A stretch of 64,000 nucleotides of DNA from Heligmosomoides polygyrus polygyrus (lineage: Eukaryota > Nematoda > Chromadorea > Rhabditida > Heligmosomidae), in assembly GCA_947396885.1 (NCBI GenBank), contig OX377206.1, positions 83,387,960-83,451,959 on the forward strand. Direction: 5' to 3'. Position numbers and translations under genes: made by a program. Under the pieces are notes generated by a model. That model did no database searches, was not told the DNA's origin, and saw only the letters and a list, made by a program, of their open reading frames with translations. How positions within the stretch are numbered: position 1 is the stretch's first letter; the number at the start of each line of letters is the position of its first letter. Shown piece after piece: positions 42,421 through 52,593 of this stretch.

Positions 42421-44028
42421 TCGCAGCTACTATATATAAAGGAGTTAGCGTTTGTCCGTCAAGCCTTTCCTAGAAGTTGAGTAGCAGGCGTCCGTGTTCA
42501 GACGGGGTGCCACTCACGCCGTGTCGAGACCGTCAGAGGAAGTGTCACCGATGTCGCGCAAAGAGAGTTCGAGTTCAAAAGAGATGCCAGCGACGTTGCT
42601 CAACAGGCGCCCGGGTTTAGAAAAGGTGTCATCGTGCAAGATGCGCTCGGATTCAGAAGGCATGCCACCGATATCGCGCATTGGGTGTATGGGTCCAGAA
42701 GAGGTGTCAACGATGTCAGGCATGGGGTGTCTGGACTCAGAAGAGGTATTACGGATTTCATGCAAGGGGTGTCTCGGTTCAGAAGGGGTGTCACCTATCT
42801 CGCGCAAAGGATGTCCGGATTCCGAACAAGTGTAATGGGAGACCACTAATGGGGAGACCAGTGAGCGGGGTCCAGTGAAGGGTGGGAGGACCAATGAAGG
42901 AGGGGGGGATACCAGTAAGGGTAGGACCTTTAATGGGTAAAGAATACCATTAAGGTGAGAGTTGGGGTCAGAGTAGTAAGGGAGGGGAGGGGGGGGGGGG
43001 GGAGGTGAACGAGAAAGTGAAGTGGGAGGGTCCTGTGAGTGGGAACCGGTAAAGGGAGAACCATTAAAGGAGGACCAGTGAATAGGGACCAATAAAGGGT
43101 ACCACTTAGGTGAGGGGGGGGGGGGTGGGCAGTGCACGGGAACCAGTGAAGTGGGAGAGTCCTGTGAAGAGGGGGGGGGGGGGAAGGGGGGAGGGACCGG
43201 TAAAGGGAGAGCCAGTGAAGGTGGACCTGTAATGAGGGTCAGTGAAGCGGGACCAATAAAGGGTACCACTTAGGTGAGGGGGTGGGGCAAAAAAAGGGGG
43301 ACAGTGAAGGGAAGTAGTGAAGAGGGAGAGTCCTGTGAAGGGGGGGGGGGGGAGAGATCGGTAAAGAGGGAACCAGTGAAGGTGGGATCTGTAATGAGGG
43401 CCAGTGAAGGGGGCTGTCAAAAGAGGGGGGACCAGTGAAGGTGGGACAAGTAATAAGAGCGGGGGTCATTGGAACAGTACTTTTTCTCGCTATCGTCCAA
43501 CAGGAACGTCGTACAACGTGCGTCTAGATCAAGAAGATGTGCCACAGATCAAACATTGCGAAGCATGTGTTAGATTTGCAAATGACCTTTCAAAGGCAGC
43601 GAGTGTGTGCGTGCACATGCCTCCCACTCTCACTACTGACTGATGCTCACTCCATTTTTCTGCCTGTCTCCCTGCCTGCACATGGATAAGGGGGTATTGT
43701 GTATTGTCGGGCGGGGGTAGGGAGAATGACTTCGGGATCCGGAGGATTATTATTCCCATCGGATATTTAGCGGTATAAAGTTCTCACAAGATTATCACAA
43801 TCTGTTCCTCGCACGTAGAGAATGTGTACTTTGGAGAATAGATCGGCCGTAAGTGCGATAGAGGGTGGATAGGCTTCATAGGAGCAGTTCTGAAGATTGT
43901 GCCCGACTGTCCCGCTTTCCTGTAAAACCAGTTTTTCACTGTAACGCGAGTAAGAAGGCCTAGATGGGGGTGTTCTATTCTGCGGTTTGGAGAGAAGCCC
44001 CAACCAGGCGGCCCTTAGGCCGGTCTAG
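42421..44028 (+). mobile_element. Non-autonomous Helitron
   Basis: 5' end A|TC with CTACTATATATAAAGGAG and GTTTGTCCGTC; 3' end CGGCC-CTTA-GGCCG hairpin, then CTAG|T. The interior has roughly 42-bp units (42490-42840, e.g. TCAGAAGGGGTGTCACCTAT) and G-rich GGGGACCAGTGAAGG arrays with G runs (42840-43470). It is the same family as 19211-21411 but in opposite orientation. The proline-rich frames on the other strand are repeat artefacts. Confidence 0.82.
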
Positions 44029-44322
44029 TAAAGGATAAAAGGTGAAGGACGGTGTTGCTCAATCCATTTTCGTATGCGCCACGCATTCTGCTTTCTATGG
44101 GATGTCGTGGAGGTGATTTGAATTTGTTTTTTCATACATTGACTTGCGGTGGCCAGCTGATGAACAAGTCAGCGCCTTACCCTTTACAGACAAGCCTGTT
44201 ACATTTCACCGACCCCGAAAAGATGGAAGGTCTTGGTTAACCTGAGAGGGGAAATCCAAACCAAGAACCTGATATCTACTCCACGTAACAGCCAGCACCT
44301 CCTCCGATTGCGCTACACTCGT
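44029..44322 (-). mobile_element. tRNA-like SINE (family A)
   Basis: It starts at the Helitron 3' boundary with TAAAGGATAAAAGG (the reversed tail). It contains GGATGTCGTGGAGGTGATTT and CCTCCTCCGATTGCGCTACA on the minus orientation. Confidence 0.8.
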
Positions 44323-45023
44323 TGGCATAATCAGGAAAAATCATGCATATTTATCTATTATTTATGGTTTCCAAGCGGCTCATCAATCTCCTTTTGGTGC
44401 CAAGTTTTCATGTTAAAGAATTCGCAAGGTTTGGTATTAGATGTGAAATGCAGAAGCCTGTGAAGGAGACTGACGTCAAGTACAAATTTTACAGCGAGAT
44501 TCCGTAGAGAGAAATCCAAGGTATGTATTTCTAATTGAAATGAAATCTTTCGGAGCTAGAGAATATAGAGAGTTACCTTCTCTACGTAGAGGCTTGGATG
44601 AGTGATTTTTTAAACCCTGGCAAAGAGTTTTTTCTTACATGGCGAGAAAATAGGTATACTCGACTCAACACGTATACGAGAACATATATATGTCTTATAC
44701 ACTTTCAAAAAATTGATTTGTACTAGTTTCTAAAGATTTGAAAGAATTCGTGCTCACGACATAGCTCCATTGTTGTTTTCCACTTTGTTCGAATACACTT
44801 TCCGGAACAATTGTCCCTAAGGTCGCTAGTTGAACCCACGATGGGGTGCATTCATTAATGGCATGTGAGGTTGTGTTTATATTCCTGAGTTCAGATGTAG
44901 GACTACAGCTTTTGAGAGGAGGGAAAACGTAATTGCCACAGGTTTGCTGAGTCTAATTTTCACTTTTTCTAGAAACTATTCTATTGGCAGCGTGATTGGT
45001 GTCGACAGGAAACACCGTCAAAA

Positions 45024-45248
45024 ATTTCTCTGCCTTGAAATTCAGGCGACGTCTAACGCCTGGCGTCATAAAAGGCGGATTCGACAACATGCTGATTCGC
45101 AAGCGCTGTTTCCTCCAAAATAGTCACTAATGATCAAAAAGCGGTAGATCACAGTATGTAGTTTAATGACGCCACTAATGATCAAAAAGCGATAGATCAC
45201 AGTATGTAGTTTTATGACGCCATCGCCTGAATTTCAAGGCAGAGAAAT
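45024..45248. mobile_element. Small foldback MITE with internal duplication
   Basis: ATTTCTCTGCCTTGAAATTC with AGGCGA is mirrored at 45223-45247. Inside, ACTAATGATCAAAAAGCG plus GATAGATCACAGTATGTAG is tandemly duplicated (about 45126-45221). Confidence 0.75.
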
Positions 45249-45473
45249 GTATGGCATTGTGAGTTCAGTACTTTTTATCTAGTACAACGCTTTCCTATAA
45301 AAAGTAAAAACAAGAGCGCAATGTTGTTAAACAACTTAGAGTGGCTCGTTCCTTCACTTATTTTCGGACGAACCTTTTTACTGTAATAATCTTCGAGGGA
45401 GCTCATCAGTCAAAAACGAGATCTTTCAGTTTTCAGTAAATGCGTAACAATAATCTTCGCTGCATTATGAAAA

Positions 45474-45628
45474 AATCGTACCTTTGTGGGATGCACCGCG
45501 CGTTCTACGGGACACGGTGGAGGCAATTCAAATTTGTGCTTAGCGTATACAATGGCTTGCGGAGGACAACCAATGGAAAAACCATTACGACGGCCGGCGC
45601 CTCCTCCGAGTGCGCAACCATGCGCGCT
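45474..45628 (-). mobile_element. SINE family A, internally deleted
   Basis: GGATGCACCGCGCGTTCTAC and GGCTTGCGGAGGACAACCAA are joined directly to CCGGCGCCTCCTCCGAGTGC, so the middle about 110 bp is missing. Confidence 0.65.
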
Positions 45629-46166
45629 CTGTTGTCTTATATGAAAAGTTGGATTTATCCTAGTCGGGAGGGGGCACCGCAAAGGTGACAGTTCCGTCCG
45701 TCATCCAGCCGCACGAAACCACATTCTTTGGGTTCACATGAGCGCTTGGTATCATTGAGCAGTAGCCGAAGCTTTGGGACAAGTTTAAAGAAGGGGTTGG
45801 ACAGGCGGAAGATCGCGTACCTCCCCCCCCCCCCCTCCGACTAGGATAGGTCCCAAAAGTTTCTACCGCAACTTTTTACACTGCCTTAATTTAAAATTTG
45901 TTGACAAGTACTCTTTCGTAGTTTTTCGCTAATAAGAAAGAAAATGTGTCCACTATCAAGTGGTCATTGGACATGCAGCATAAACCATAAACCACACCTA
46001 TACCCAACATTTCTTCACAGTGTAACACTGAGAGATTTAGCGGGCTTTCCCCTGTTCACTCACCGTTACTAATAAAATTCTTCTTACTTCCTTTTCATCC
46101 ATGAAATGATTTTCTTAACTTCGGCTGGTAACTATGTACGCCTGAACTCGTGTAGAAAAAGAAAAA

Positions 46167-46461
46167 GGCGCGTCGTGGCGCAGTCGGAGAAGGCGCCGAC
46201 TGCTCTATGTACCCGACCCCAGGTTCTTGGTTTGGGTGTCCTGCTTAGTCGAGCCAATCATTCCATACCTCCGGGGTAAGGGAATTGGTACCAGACCTGA
46301 CAAGAAAGGATAAAATACCTATTTATTTGTCGGCTCGCCACCGCGATTCAATGTGTAGGCCAAATACGCTTTCAACTTGCCTCCAGGACATCCCGAAGGA
46401 GTAGAATGAGTGGCGCTTCCCGAAAGGAATTCTTTGACGCCGTCCTTCATCCTCTATCTTA
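46167..46461 (+). mobile_element. tRNA-like SINE (family A)
   Basis: CGTCGTGGCGCAGTCGGAGA opens it. The body contains CTCCAGGACATCCCGAAGGA and the end is GCCGTCCTTCATCCTCTATC. About 15% diverged from other copies by eye. Confidence 0.82.
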
Positions 46462-47279
46462 ACAAAGAGAAAAAGGAGGAATAGTAATCGTTAAGGCATG
46501 GTATTCGTGAAAGAAGCCTACCTATACACAAGAAGTTCGAAAGGATCGAATGGAGTGAAAGCAACGCAGCTTCACTACACGAACTGTATTCGACGGCTCC
46601 ACTTAATATGCACTGCTACAGAAGGGATGGAAGTCTGTTTCCGGTAAGCGCACAATACAAGCCTACCTACAGATTGACGACATCTCCTCAATAAATGCTT
46701 TCTATTTAGAACCATCCCCTGAATTGGACAGGGGTGCCTCAACCGCGAATCTTCACCGCTCCTTTCCAGAAACTCCGAGACGAGCACGAATGTCCCGCTT
46801 TAAATGATTGAAACCCTCAACTACAAAAAAATGTTTCATCACAACCACCAGTTCGTTTTTTCTTCAAAATTCAGGTTCTCGCGTCATGTACTTGTTCGTT
46901 TCTTATGACACATAGTGCACAGCGCTCTCCTGTGAGCACTTTTTCGAGATCTGCTGCATCATCTTTTCGCGTCACGTGCACCTATTCTCTCAGCAACAGT
47001 TCTTTTAAAAAGCGTGTGTAGAGTGTCGAATGAAAAGTGATTCAGAACAGTTCAACAACAGTGGTCAGTGACTACGGACACAACTCCTGTAACGTTATAG
47101 CTATTTCCGCCAGCAGTGAATGGAAAAAACAGATCGTATATAAATGGGATGGACGAATGAACTACATCTCAATATAATTGTAAATCTCTTACACATCTGC
47201 CCAGAATCTCGGATTTTTTTTATAATGGCGTCCCTTGGCGTCGTTTCTTGCAGTAATTGTTATGAATAAAACACTAACC

Positions 47280-47475
47280 ATTGAAGTTTCCCATGAACCA
47301 TCTTGACCGTATATATAGGTAGGCTCTGTGATTAATAGAGTACTATTAAATGTTTGATACCCTTCTACGAAATATTTTTATGATGGTGTTCGACGACATT
47401 GTTGAACATTGTCTCACGCGGCAAGAAACGTGTCCGACGGCTTCGTCGGACAATGTCGTGAAAGGGATAAGAAAC
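47280..47475 (+). repeat. Dispersed palindrome-bearing repeat, second copy
   Basis: It matches 2735-2940 in order, with GTGTTCGACGACATTGTTGA and TGTCCGACGGCTTCGTCGGA followed by CAATGTCGTGAAAGGG. Confidence 0.65.
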
Positions 47476-47529
47476 TCCCAAATTTCTTGTTATCCCATCA
47501 GAATATCGCGGATTTTTATAGATGCCCCA

Positions 47530-47760
47530 GGATTAACAAATGTGGCCGACAAGCTTCACAACTTCCAACATGCTCTTAACATTGGCAAACCTATTGTTAC
47601 GACATACCTTGATCTATAGTATCTAAGGATTTTGACAGGGTTTTCAATCGAAAGTTTGTAGCTAAGGTAGAATCGCTCGGCATAAAGGATAGTCTTTCTA
47701 GCTGAAGTCTGTTTCATCAGACAGCAGGCATGGCTATCAGAATCAGGGAAGCTTCTCCTT
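47530..47760 (+). pseudogene. CR1/jockey-type reverse transcriptase fragment
   Basis: KPIVTTYLDL then, after a frame change, SKDFDRVFNRKFVAKVESLG is the motif A region of a non-LTR reverse transcriptase (YLDFxKAFDxV). Several breaks. Upstream and downstream domains are absent. Confidence 0.55.
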
Positions 47761-48027
47761 GAGGTATCTTAGTGTTAACAGGAAGTGTTTTGTGTTTTGT
47801 GTGTGTTTTGTTTTTTTCACAAGAAGTGTTTTCCCCTGCTTTTATTTTTGATTTACACTTTTTCTCTACCCCAACAGCCTCAAATATACACTGCGGTCAT
47901 ACCGCAAGTTTATACCGACCATAATGAGCTTGCTGGGTGTAGGAAAAAGCAAAATTCACGGAAGCCCGGCTCTTCAGCATTCTCCAACTCTATCAACAAC
48001 ATGTATGGTCAAGGTGATCCGCAAGAC

Positions 48028-48096
48028 GTTAACAGGTGCGTAACATTGTACAGGACAAATACGCACTCAAGTTGTCTTCACGATATGGCGTTGAAG
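48028..48096 (+). mobile_element. SINE family A body fragment
   Basis: ACAAATACGCACTCAAGTTG followed by TCTTCACGATATGGCGTTGA matches CCAAATACGCATTCAAATCG...CCACGATATCCCGTAGAAG of the family. Confidence 0.45.
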
Positions 48097-48400
48097 TATT
48101 AGGTCGTTACCAAAGTTCAGTAGTTTTTTCTTACCGCGATTTCAAATGCAGCGATTTCGAGTACCTTTTTAAATTTGTTGCAGTGTTATACAACTTTCTA
48201 AACAGCACAACACAAACAAAGCGCATTCTCTTCTCCGTTCAAAAGCACTTCTGTTTTGGAGTTTTGGTTCAATATGCATTTGTTGGATTGTTTATAACTT
48301 GGAAGAACGCACGGACAAGATGTAAATTCCCATCATTTCTTGCTCCAGTGCAAACTGGGGCCTAGAGCAGAGGGAAACGCTTGAACCATCAAAGCTGCAT

Positions 48401-48700
48401 TTGGACCAGGAACTACTTGCGTATCTATGCTGGAGCGGTGGTTCTAGAAATTGTGATGAGAGGCTTAAACATGATCAACGCAGTAGGCGGTCTTCGAGTA
48501 TCGACGACGACCAGCTGAGCACCTTAGTCGAAGTGTTTCCGCGTGGAACTCTCCAGGGACTGGCTTCTGAATTGGAAATATCAGGTAAAGCGATTGACGC
48601 CCATATGTGGAAGATTGGAAGGAGAAAGAAGATCGACAAATGAGTGCCGCATGAGTTGTCTGAGAGTCCGACCGCTCATAATGATCATAACAGCTATTCT
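48401..48700 (+). pseudogene. Mariner-type transposase N-terminal fragment
   Basis: IDDDQLSTLVEVFPRGTLQG, LASELEISGKAIDAHMWKIG and (after TGA replacing the usual W) VPHELSESPTAHN is the helix-turn-helix to linker region of mariner transposases. The catalytic domain and terminal repeats are missing. Confidence 0.7.
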
Positions 48701-48715
48701 CCATTTTCTCTTTTC

Positions 48716-48800
48716 CTAAGAGATCGGCATGTTTCGTAGTTTGTCAATGTTTCTTTGCCCTAACGTTTCGACCTGTTCGTCGTCTTCAAAGCAGTAAAAG
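48716..48800 (-). mobile_element. Possible Penelope-like terminal fragment
   Basis: The minus strand reads TTGAAGACGACGAACAGGTC then GAAACGTTAGG. This parallels CTGAAGAAGGCGACGACGCC-GAAACGTAAGCC at 10.4 kb and suggests a decayed hammerhead-bearing end of a related element. No coding part is recognised nearby on this strand. Confidence 0.35.
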
Positions 48801-49522
48801 TAGATCACGACTTTGCATTTGTCACCTACCCGACCAAACGCCTTCTCCCGCCCGCCTTTCAAATATCGTCTTAGGTATGAAACGAAAAACCCCAACCTAT
48901 GGCGAATAAACTCACGCACTGGTCCACCATTTACGCGGAGCGACGCCGCTGCCGCGTTTGTTAGTTCCCGAATGAGACATGCTGTGTCATTCCGAACTGG
49001 CTGGACTGACTATGCCAGCGTCATTCATAAGGGCACGCATGTCACCGCCGGTCGTTCTATAGCTCACGATGCGAAATGAATGGTAAGACGTCACGAGGGT
49101 GATCGAGGGACACTCATTTCGGCTGTTAAGCGTCGGATTTCTTGACAAAATCCAGAACGCTTGCAACGCTTTTCTGGACGGGATGTTGGTCTCATACGTC
49201 AGGATTGTTCACTTCTCGTCAAAGTCCACTGCACTATGCCCCTGTACCCTGTGCTTGGCCAGTGGACTAGTTAAAATACCGCGCCTTTTACCATCCAGGT
49301 GTTCTTATAGAAATGATTCTACCATACGGGCACAATTTCTACACCGTATTCTTTTTACGCGTCAAAGGTCGTGCAATCACAGAATATTTCAAAAGACACC
49401 CGTTTTTACCGCCGTTCCTTCGTACAAGCGGTCTTTCCATCGGGAATGTTGCTCTTGTTAGGTCCTTATGTAATGTTCTCTGCTTTGGCTGAAAGTTCAC
49501 TACTCACTAAGTTTTTACGTTT

Positions 49523-50533
49523 TTGAAACAACATTTTATTAAATATATTAATGTAATAACATCGAGAAATAAGAATTTCATTGGTTATTGGTCTATTAAT
49601 AACATAAATATATCTGATAAAATAAGTAAAATCAATATCGAAAATTGTAAACTATTTTCAGCAGACTTTACTAATATGTTTACTAGTCTTCCTCATAATA
49701 TTATATTGAAAAATATTAAAGAATTAATAAAAATATGCTTTCATAATGCAAGTAAGAAATATATTGCATACAATGGACATAATAACATTTATTACACTAA
49801 TAATAATACACAAGGTAAATATAAATATTACACAGCAGAAGATTTAATGTTTTTTACTGAATATTTACTTAAAAATAGTTTCACAATTTTTGCAGGCACA
49901 ATTTATAAACAAATTGAAGGAGTACCTCAAGGAAGTAATTGTAGTCCATTAATTGCTGATCTTACGTTATCAATGTTTGAATATAAATTTTGTAAAAAGG
50001 TAGTAACACAAAATCGTCATATAAACATACATCCATTTAGATACATGGATGATATTCTTATAATTCACAATAAAAACAATCAACATATACAAGATATACT
50101 TGGTGAAACATATGAAAATTCTCTTAAATTTGAGACAACACATGAGTCAGATTACGAATGTAATTATCTTGATCTGAATATCAAAATTATTGACAATAGA
50201 ATAGTCACAAAATTATATAATAAAACAGATAATTTTAAATTTTATGTTATTAGATTTCCCCATTTCAACTCAAACATTTCTATAAAAGTTAGAAAATCAA
50301 TCATATTCACAGAAACGTTGAGATTAGTTAGATGTTGCACGGTTTTTAACGATTTTATTGAAAACCTTATTAAATTGATAATTCGACTTATTAAAAATAA
50401 CTATCCAATAGATATAGTCATAAAAAATATATTTAAATGTTTAAAAGAAACAAGCATTTATTATATAAATATAATCAACATAATATATTGCATCTTATAC
50501 CCAATTTACTTAATTATAATACAAATAACTTAA
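49523..50533 (+). CDS. Reverse transcriptase, Penelope-like, AT-rich
   Basis: An open frame of 336 codons with no internal stop despite extreme AT content. Motif A is LFSADFTNMFTSLP (around residues 43-56). IYKQIEGVPQGSNCSPLIAD gives motif B, FRYMDDILIIHNKN motif C with both Asp, and CNYLDLNIKI a later motif. The layout YtxlP...GVPQGS..SPlxAD...RYxDDi...YLDL followed by KLYNKTDNF and RCCTVFNDF resembles Penelope-like reverse transcriptases rather than LINE, LTR or group II types (family knowledge, by eye). No GIY-YIG domain follows; in some Penelope lineages it is N-terminal or absent. The frame opens with TTG after a stop at 49508, so the true N-terminus is probably missing. Retention of the frame suggests recent activity or selection. 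Confidence 0.72.
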   Translation: MKQHFIKYINVITSRNKNFIGYWSINNINISDKISKINIENCKLFSADFTNMFTSLPHNIILKNIKELIKICFHNASKKYIAYNGHNNIYYTNNNTQGKYKYYTAEDLMFFTEYLLKNSFTIFAGTIYKQIEGVPQGSNCSPLIADLTLSMFEYKFCKKVVTQNRHINIHPFRYMDDILIIHNKNNQHIQDILGETYENSLKFETTHESDYECNYLDLNIKIIDNRIVTKLYNKTDNFKFYVIRFPHFNSNISIKVRKSIIFTETLRLVRCCTVFNDFIENLIKLIIRLIKNNYPIDIVIKNIFKCLKETSIYYINIINIIYCILYPIYLIIIQIT

Positions 50534-50607
50534 AACACCGATATAGTAACACTTCTCCTATAAAATAATAAAGGTTTGTAGTTAAATACAACATTTGAAT
50601 GGAAGCA

Positions 50608-50655
50608 TAAAGTGTATTTCGACGGATAGTGATAAGGATAGATTGATACACTTTA
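50608..50655 (+). other. Hairpin downstream of reverse transcriptase
   Basis: TAAAGTGTAT (50608-50617) and ATACACTTTA (50646-50655) are perfect reverse complements around a 28-nt loop that is less AT-rich than its surroundings. It lies 75 nt after the stop codon. Function unknown. Confidence 0.5.
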
Positions 50656-51065
50656 ACATAAACATAGTCAGTTTCATTTTATTGTTATCTCTTGCAGCGA
50701 TTGGTAAGTTTTTTTAAAAGTTATTTAAAAAAAATAATTTTTAAAAAAATATAAAAATTAGTTTAAAAGAATAAAAATAAAGAACTTGAAAATAAAATAA
50801 AATAATAACATAATTTGAAAAAAATAATTTTAAAAAATATTTAATAAAAAATAAAATAAAATAAAATAGATTAAATAATAAAAATAATAAAACATTTCTA
50901 AATAAATGAATTAATAAATTAAATAATATTTTACGTAATTTTAATAAAATAACAACTTCACAAAGAAAATGAAATCATCAAAATTTGACTTCAAAGAATG
51001 TAGAACAACGATTAAAACAATGTAAATTATAAGTATAAATTATGAATTTAAATAATGCATATAAA

Positions 51066-51260
51066 TTAGTGTGTATATGTGTTTGTTTGTATATGTCTGT
51101 GTAGGTGTATATTTGTGTATGTGTTTGTATGTGTGTATGTGTGTACGAACGTATGTAAAAGAATGTGTGTGCATGTATATACATATATATGTATACATAT
51201 GTGCATATATACATATGTATGTGTATGTGTATATGTATTTACATAAGTATATAAAATTGA
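51066..51260. repeat. TGTGTATG microsatellite
   Basis: Imperfect TG/TATG/TACATA repeats. The cysteine- and tyrosine-rich frames over it are repeat artefacts. Confidence 0.9.
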
Positions 51261-51395
51261 TTTAGTGGCTAGTAACAATGTGTTAATAGTTTTGAATTAT
51301 GGTACACTTGTGTTAGAACATGGGTGTTTGCTATGATTTCGTTTGTACAATTTAGTTGTTAGTACAATTTATAAACACAATATCCTAATACAGTA

Positions 51396-51510
51396 CTAAC
51401 AACTAAATTAATTAGTCACCTTCTTCACTGATGAGCCTCGGGGTGACTAATTATAAACATGTTTTGTATGAAGGTAGAGGCGAAACAGAACATGTTTGAA
51501 TTGTTGTTAG
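51396..51510 (+). ncRNA. Type I hammerhead ribozyme candidate
   Basis: All core pieces appear in type I order. Stem I 5' strand is CTAACAAC (51396-51403) and TTCA (51424-51427). Then comes CTGATGA (51428-51434) and stem II GCCTC/GAGGC (51435-51439, 51477-51481). GAA and the first base of stem III follow (51482-51485). Stem III is ACA/TGT with a 5-nt loop (51485-51495). The cleavage-site base is U 51496, and stem I 3' strand is TGAA and GTTGTTAG (51497-51500, 51503-51510). The core matches the consensus exactly. The very short stem III is typical of Penelope-associated hammerheads. The loop of stem II contains GGTGACTAATTA, fully complementary to TAATTAGTCACC in the stem I internal loop. Confidence 0.6.
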
Positions 51511-52109
51511 TTTGGAGCTTATTAGTTTGTTTCGTTGTTTTGAATGTTATTGTCCTTTTAATAAGATTGTTATATTATTGTATTTCATGTTGTTGAAGAT
51601 ATATATATGTATATATACATTTAAATTAAAAAAAAGACAATTTAATTTCAATAAATGATAACATAGTAAATATTTAAAGAATTTTATGCATAGAGTTACA
51701 ACTAATTCTATTGTCACAACAGTTGATTTTTTTCATTGTTCGGGCACCATTTCACAAAAAATGTGCTCTGGACACCAGGTACAGGCAAAGAGTGATACCG
51801 GAGCGATGGCTAACGCAACCGCCCAGTGCAATGCCGAAGTGGAGAATGAGTCCTTGATGACTTTGCGAATACCAACGACCGTATTTATGAAGCCGTGGGA
51901 GCGGGAAGATAAGCGATACGGTTACGGTGTAGATTTTGTGCCCGTATGGAAAAATTATGCGTGTGGTGCTCTTCCAAGTGAACCGTCAGTACCAATCCGG
52001 TTTCCCCAATGTACATATATTTGGTTGCATGCCCACATTCAAACTGATAGACTACACCAACTTAGACACAGTCTTCTAACTTGTGGTAAGGGCTCTCTGA
52101 TAATCAAAA

Positions 52110-52182
52110 TAGAATACATAGCGCATTCCAGAGAGGGATTAATTGGCGCCGTCCTTTATCCCTTACCTTTTGTCCTAAAAGG
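52110..52182 (+). mobile_element. SINE family A tail fragment
   Basis: GAATACATAGCGCATTCCAG, AGAGGGATTAATTGGCGCCG and TCCTTTATCCCTTACC correspond to the family A 3' end. Confidence 0.55.
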
Positions 52183-52194
52183 CATCTGTCGGTT

Positions 52195-52593
52195 ATGAGT
52201 TCAGTGCTCACAGCTACATGTTCGTCGGTTCCACGTAGAAGAGTGGCACAGCAGAGATGCGAAGCTCCTGCAAGTTCTCGTCGTTTCCCTAGTCCAATTG
52301 GAGCACTTATCAGAGTGCTGCCGTCTTCTAGATCACCTCGAAAAAACACGTTCAGTGAGAACGATTACGCCATTGCGTTCGACGATTCCGCTGTTCTCAG
52401 AAGGTCGGATATTTACACAAACGCTGTTTATGACCACTCGTGGAGTTGGCGCAGAAGTATGATCTGTGGTGCTGTTTTCTTACGGAGCTTCATTTCAGCT
52501 CACGTGAACGATCTATTTCGCCCGAAAGGTCAGTTTATTCGTACGAAACCAAATGCCTCAGCGTTGCCCGCTGAGTCTTTTTCTACCGCTTAG
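52195..52593 (+). CDS. Unrecognised open frame, possible exon
   Basis: A 132-codon frame with balanced composition begins just after a SINE tail. It contains NDYAIAFDDSAVLRRSDIY and a good donor-like GAAAG|GTCAGT at 52528. No domain is recognised and no upstream or downstream exon could be linked. Another long frame (51727-52000, reading HQVQAKSDTGAMANATAQCN) precedes it in a different phase. Either could be chance or decayed transposon coding. Confidence 0.2.
   Translation: MSSVLTATCSSVPRRRVAQQRCEAPASSRRFPSPIGALIRVLPSSRSPRKNTFSENDYAIAFDDSAVLRRSDIYTNAVYDHSWSWRRSMICGAVFLRSFISAHVNDLFRPKGQFIRTKPNASALPAESFSTA

Larger units (their letters stand above)
49510..51690. mobile_element. AT-rich retroelement island (divergent Penelope-like)
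   Basis: Base composition changes abruptly at about 49510 and returns near 51690; inside it is roughly 80% A+T by eye. It contains an intact reverse transcriptase frame, A-rich spacer DNA (50700-50950), a TG/TA microsatellite (51066-51260) and a hammerhead ribozyme-like structure. No target duplication was found. The left edge lies only 13 bp before the coding frame, so the copy is probably truncated at its 5' end. Origin by horizontal transfer or chimeric assembly cannot be separated from sequence alone. Confidence 0.65.

Noticed and set aside
42514..43470. Proline-rich protein on the minus strand
   Set aside because: It is the complement of the GGGGACCAGTGAAGG minisatellite inside a Helitron; composition, not coding selection, explains the open frames.
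51071..51265. Cysteine/tyrosine-rich peptide
   Set aside because: Translation of a TG/TATG microsatellite.
49510..51690. Nuclear copy of mitochondrial DNA
   Set aside because: AT content would fit, but no mitochondrial gene, tRNA or rRNA is recognisable and the coding frame is a Penelope-type reverse transcriptase.
49510..51690. Viral insertion
   Set aside because: Only a reverse transcriptase of retroelement type is present; no capsid, polymerase or other viral gene is visible.
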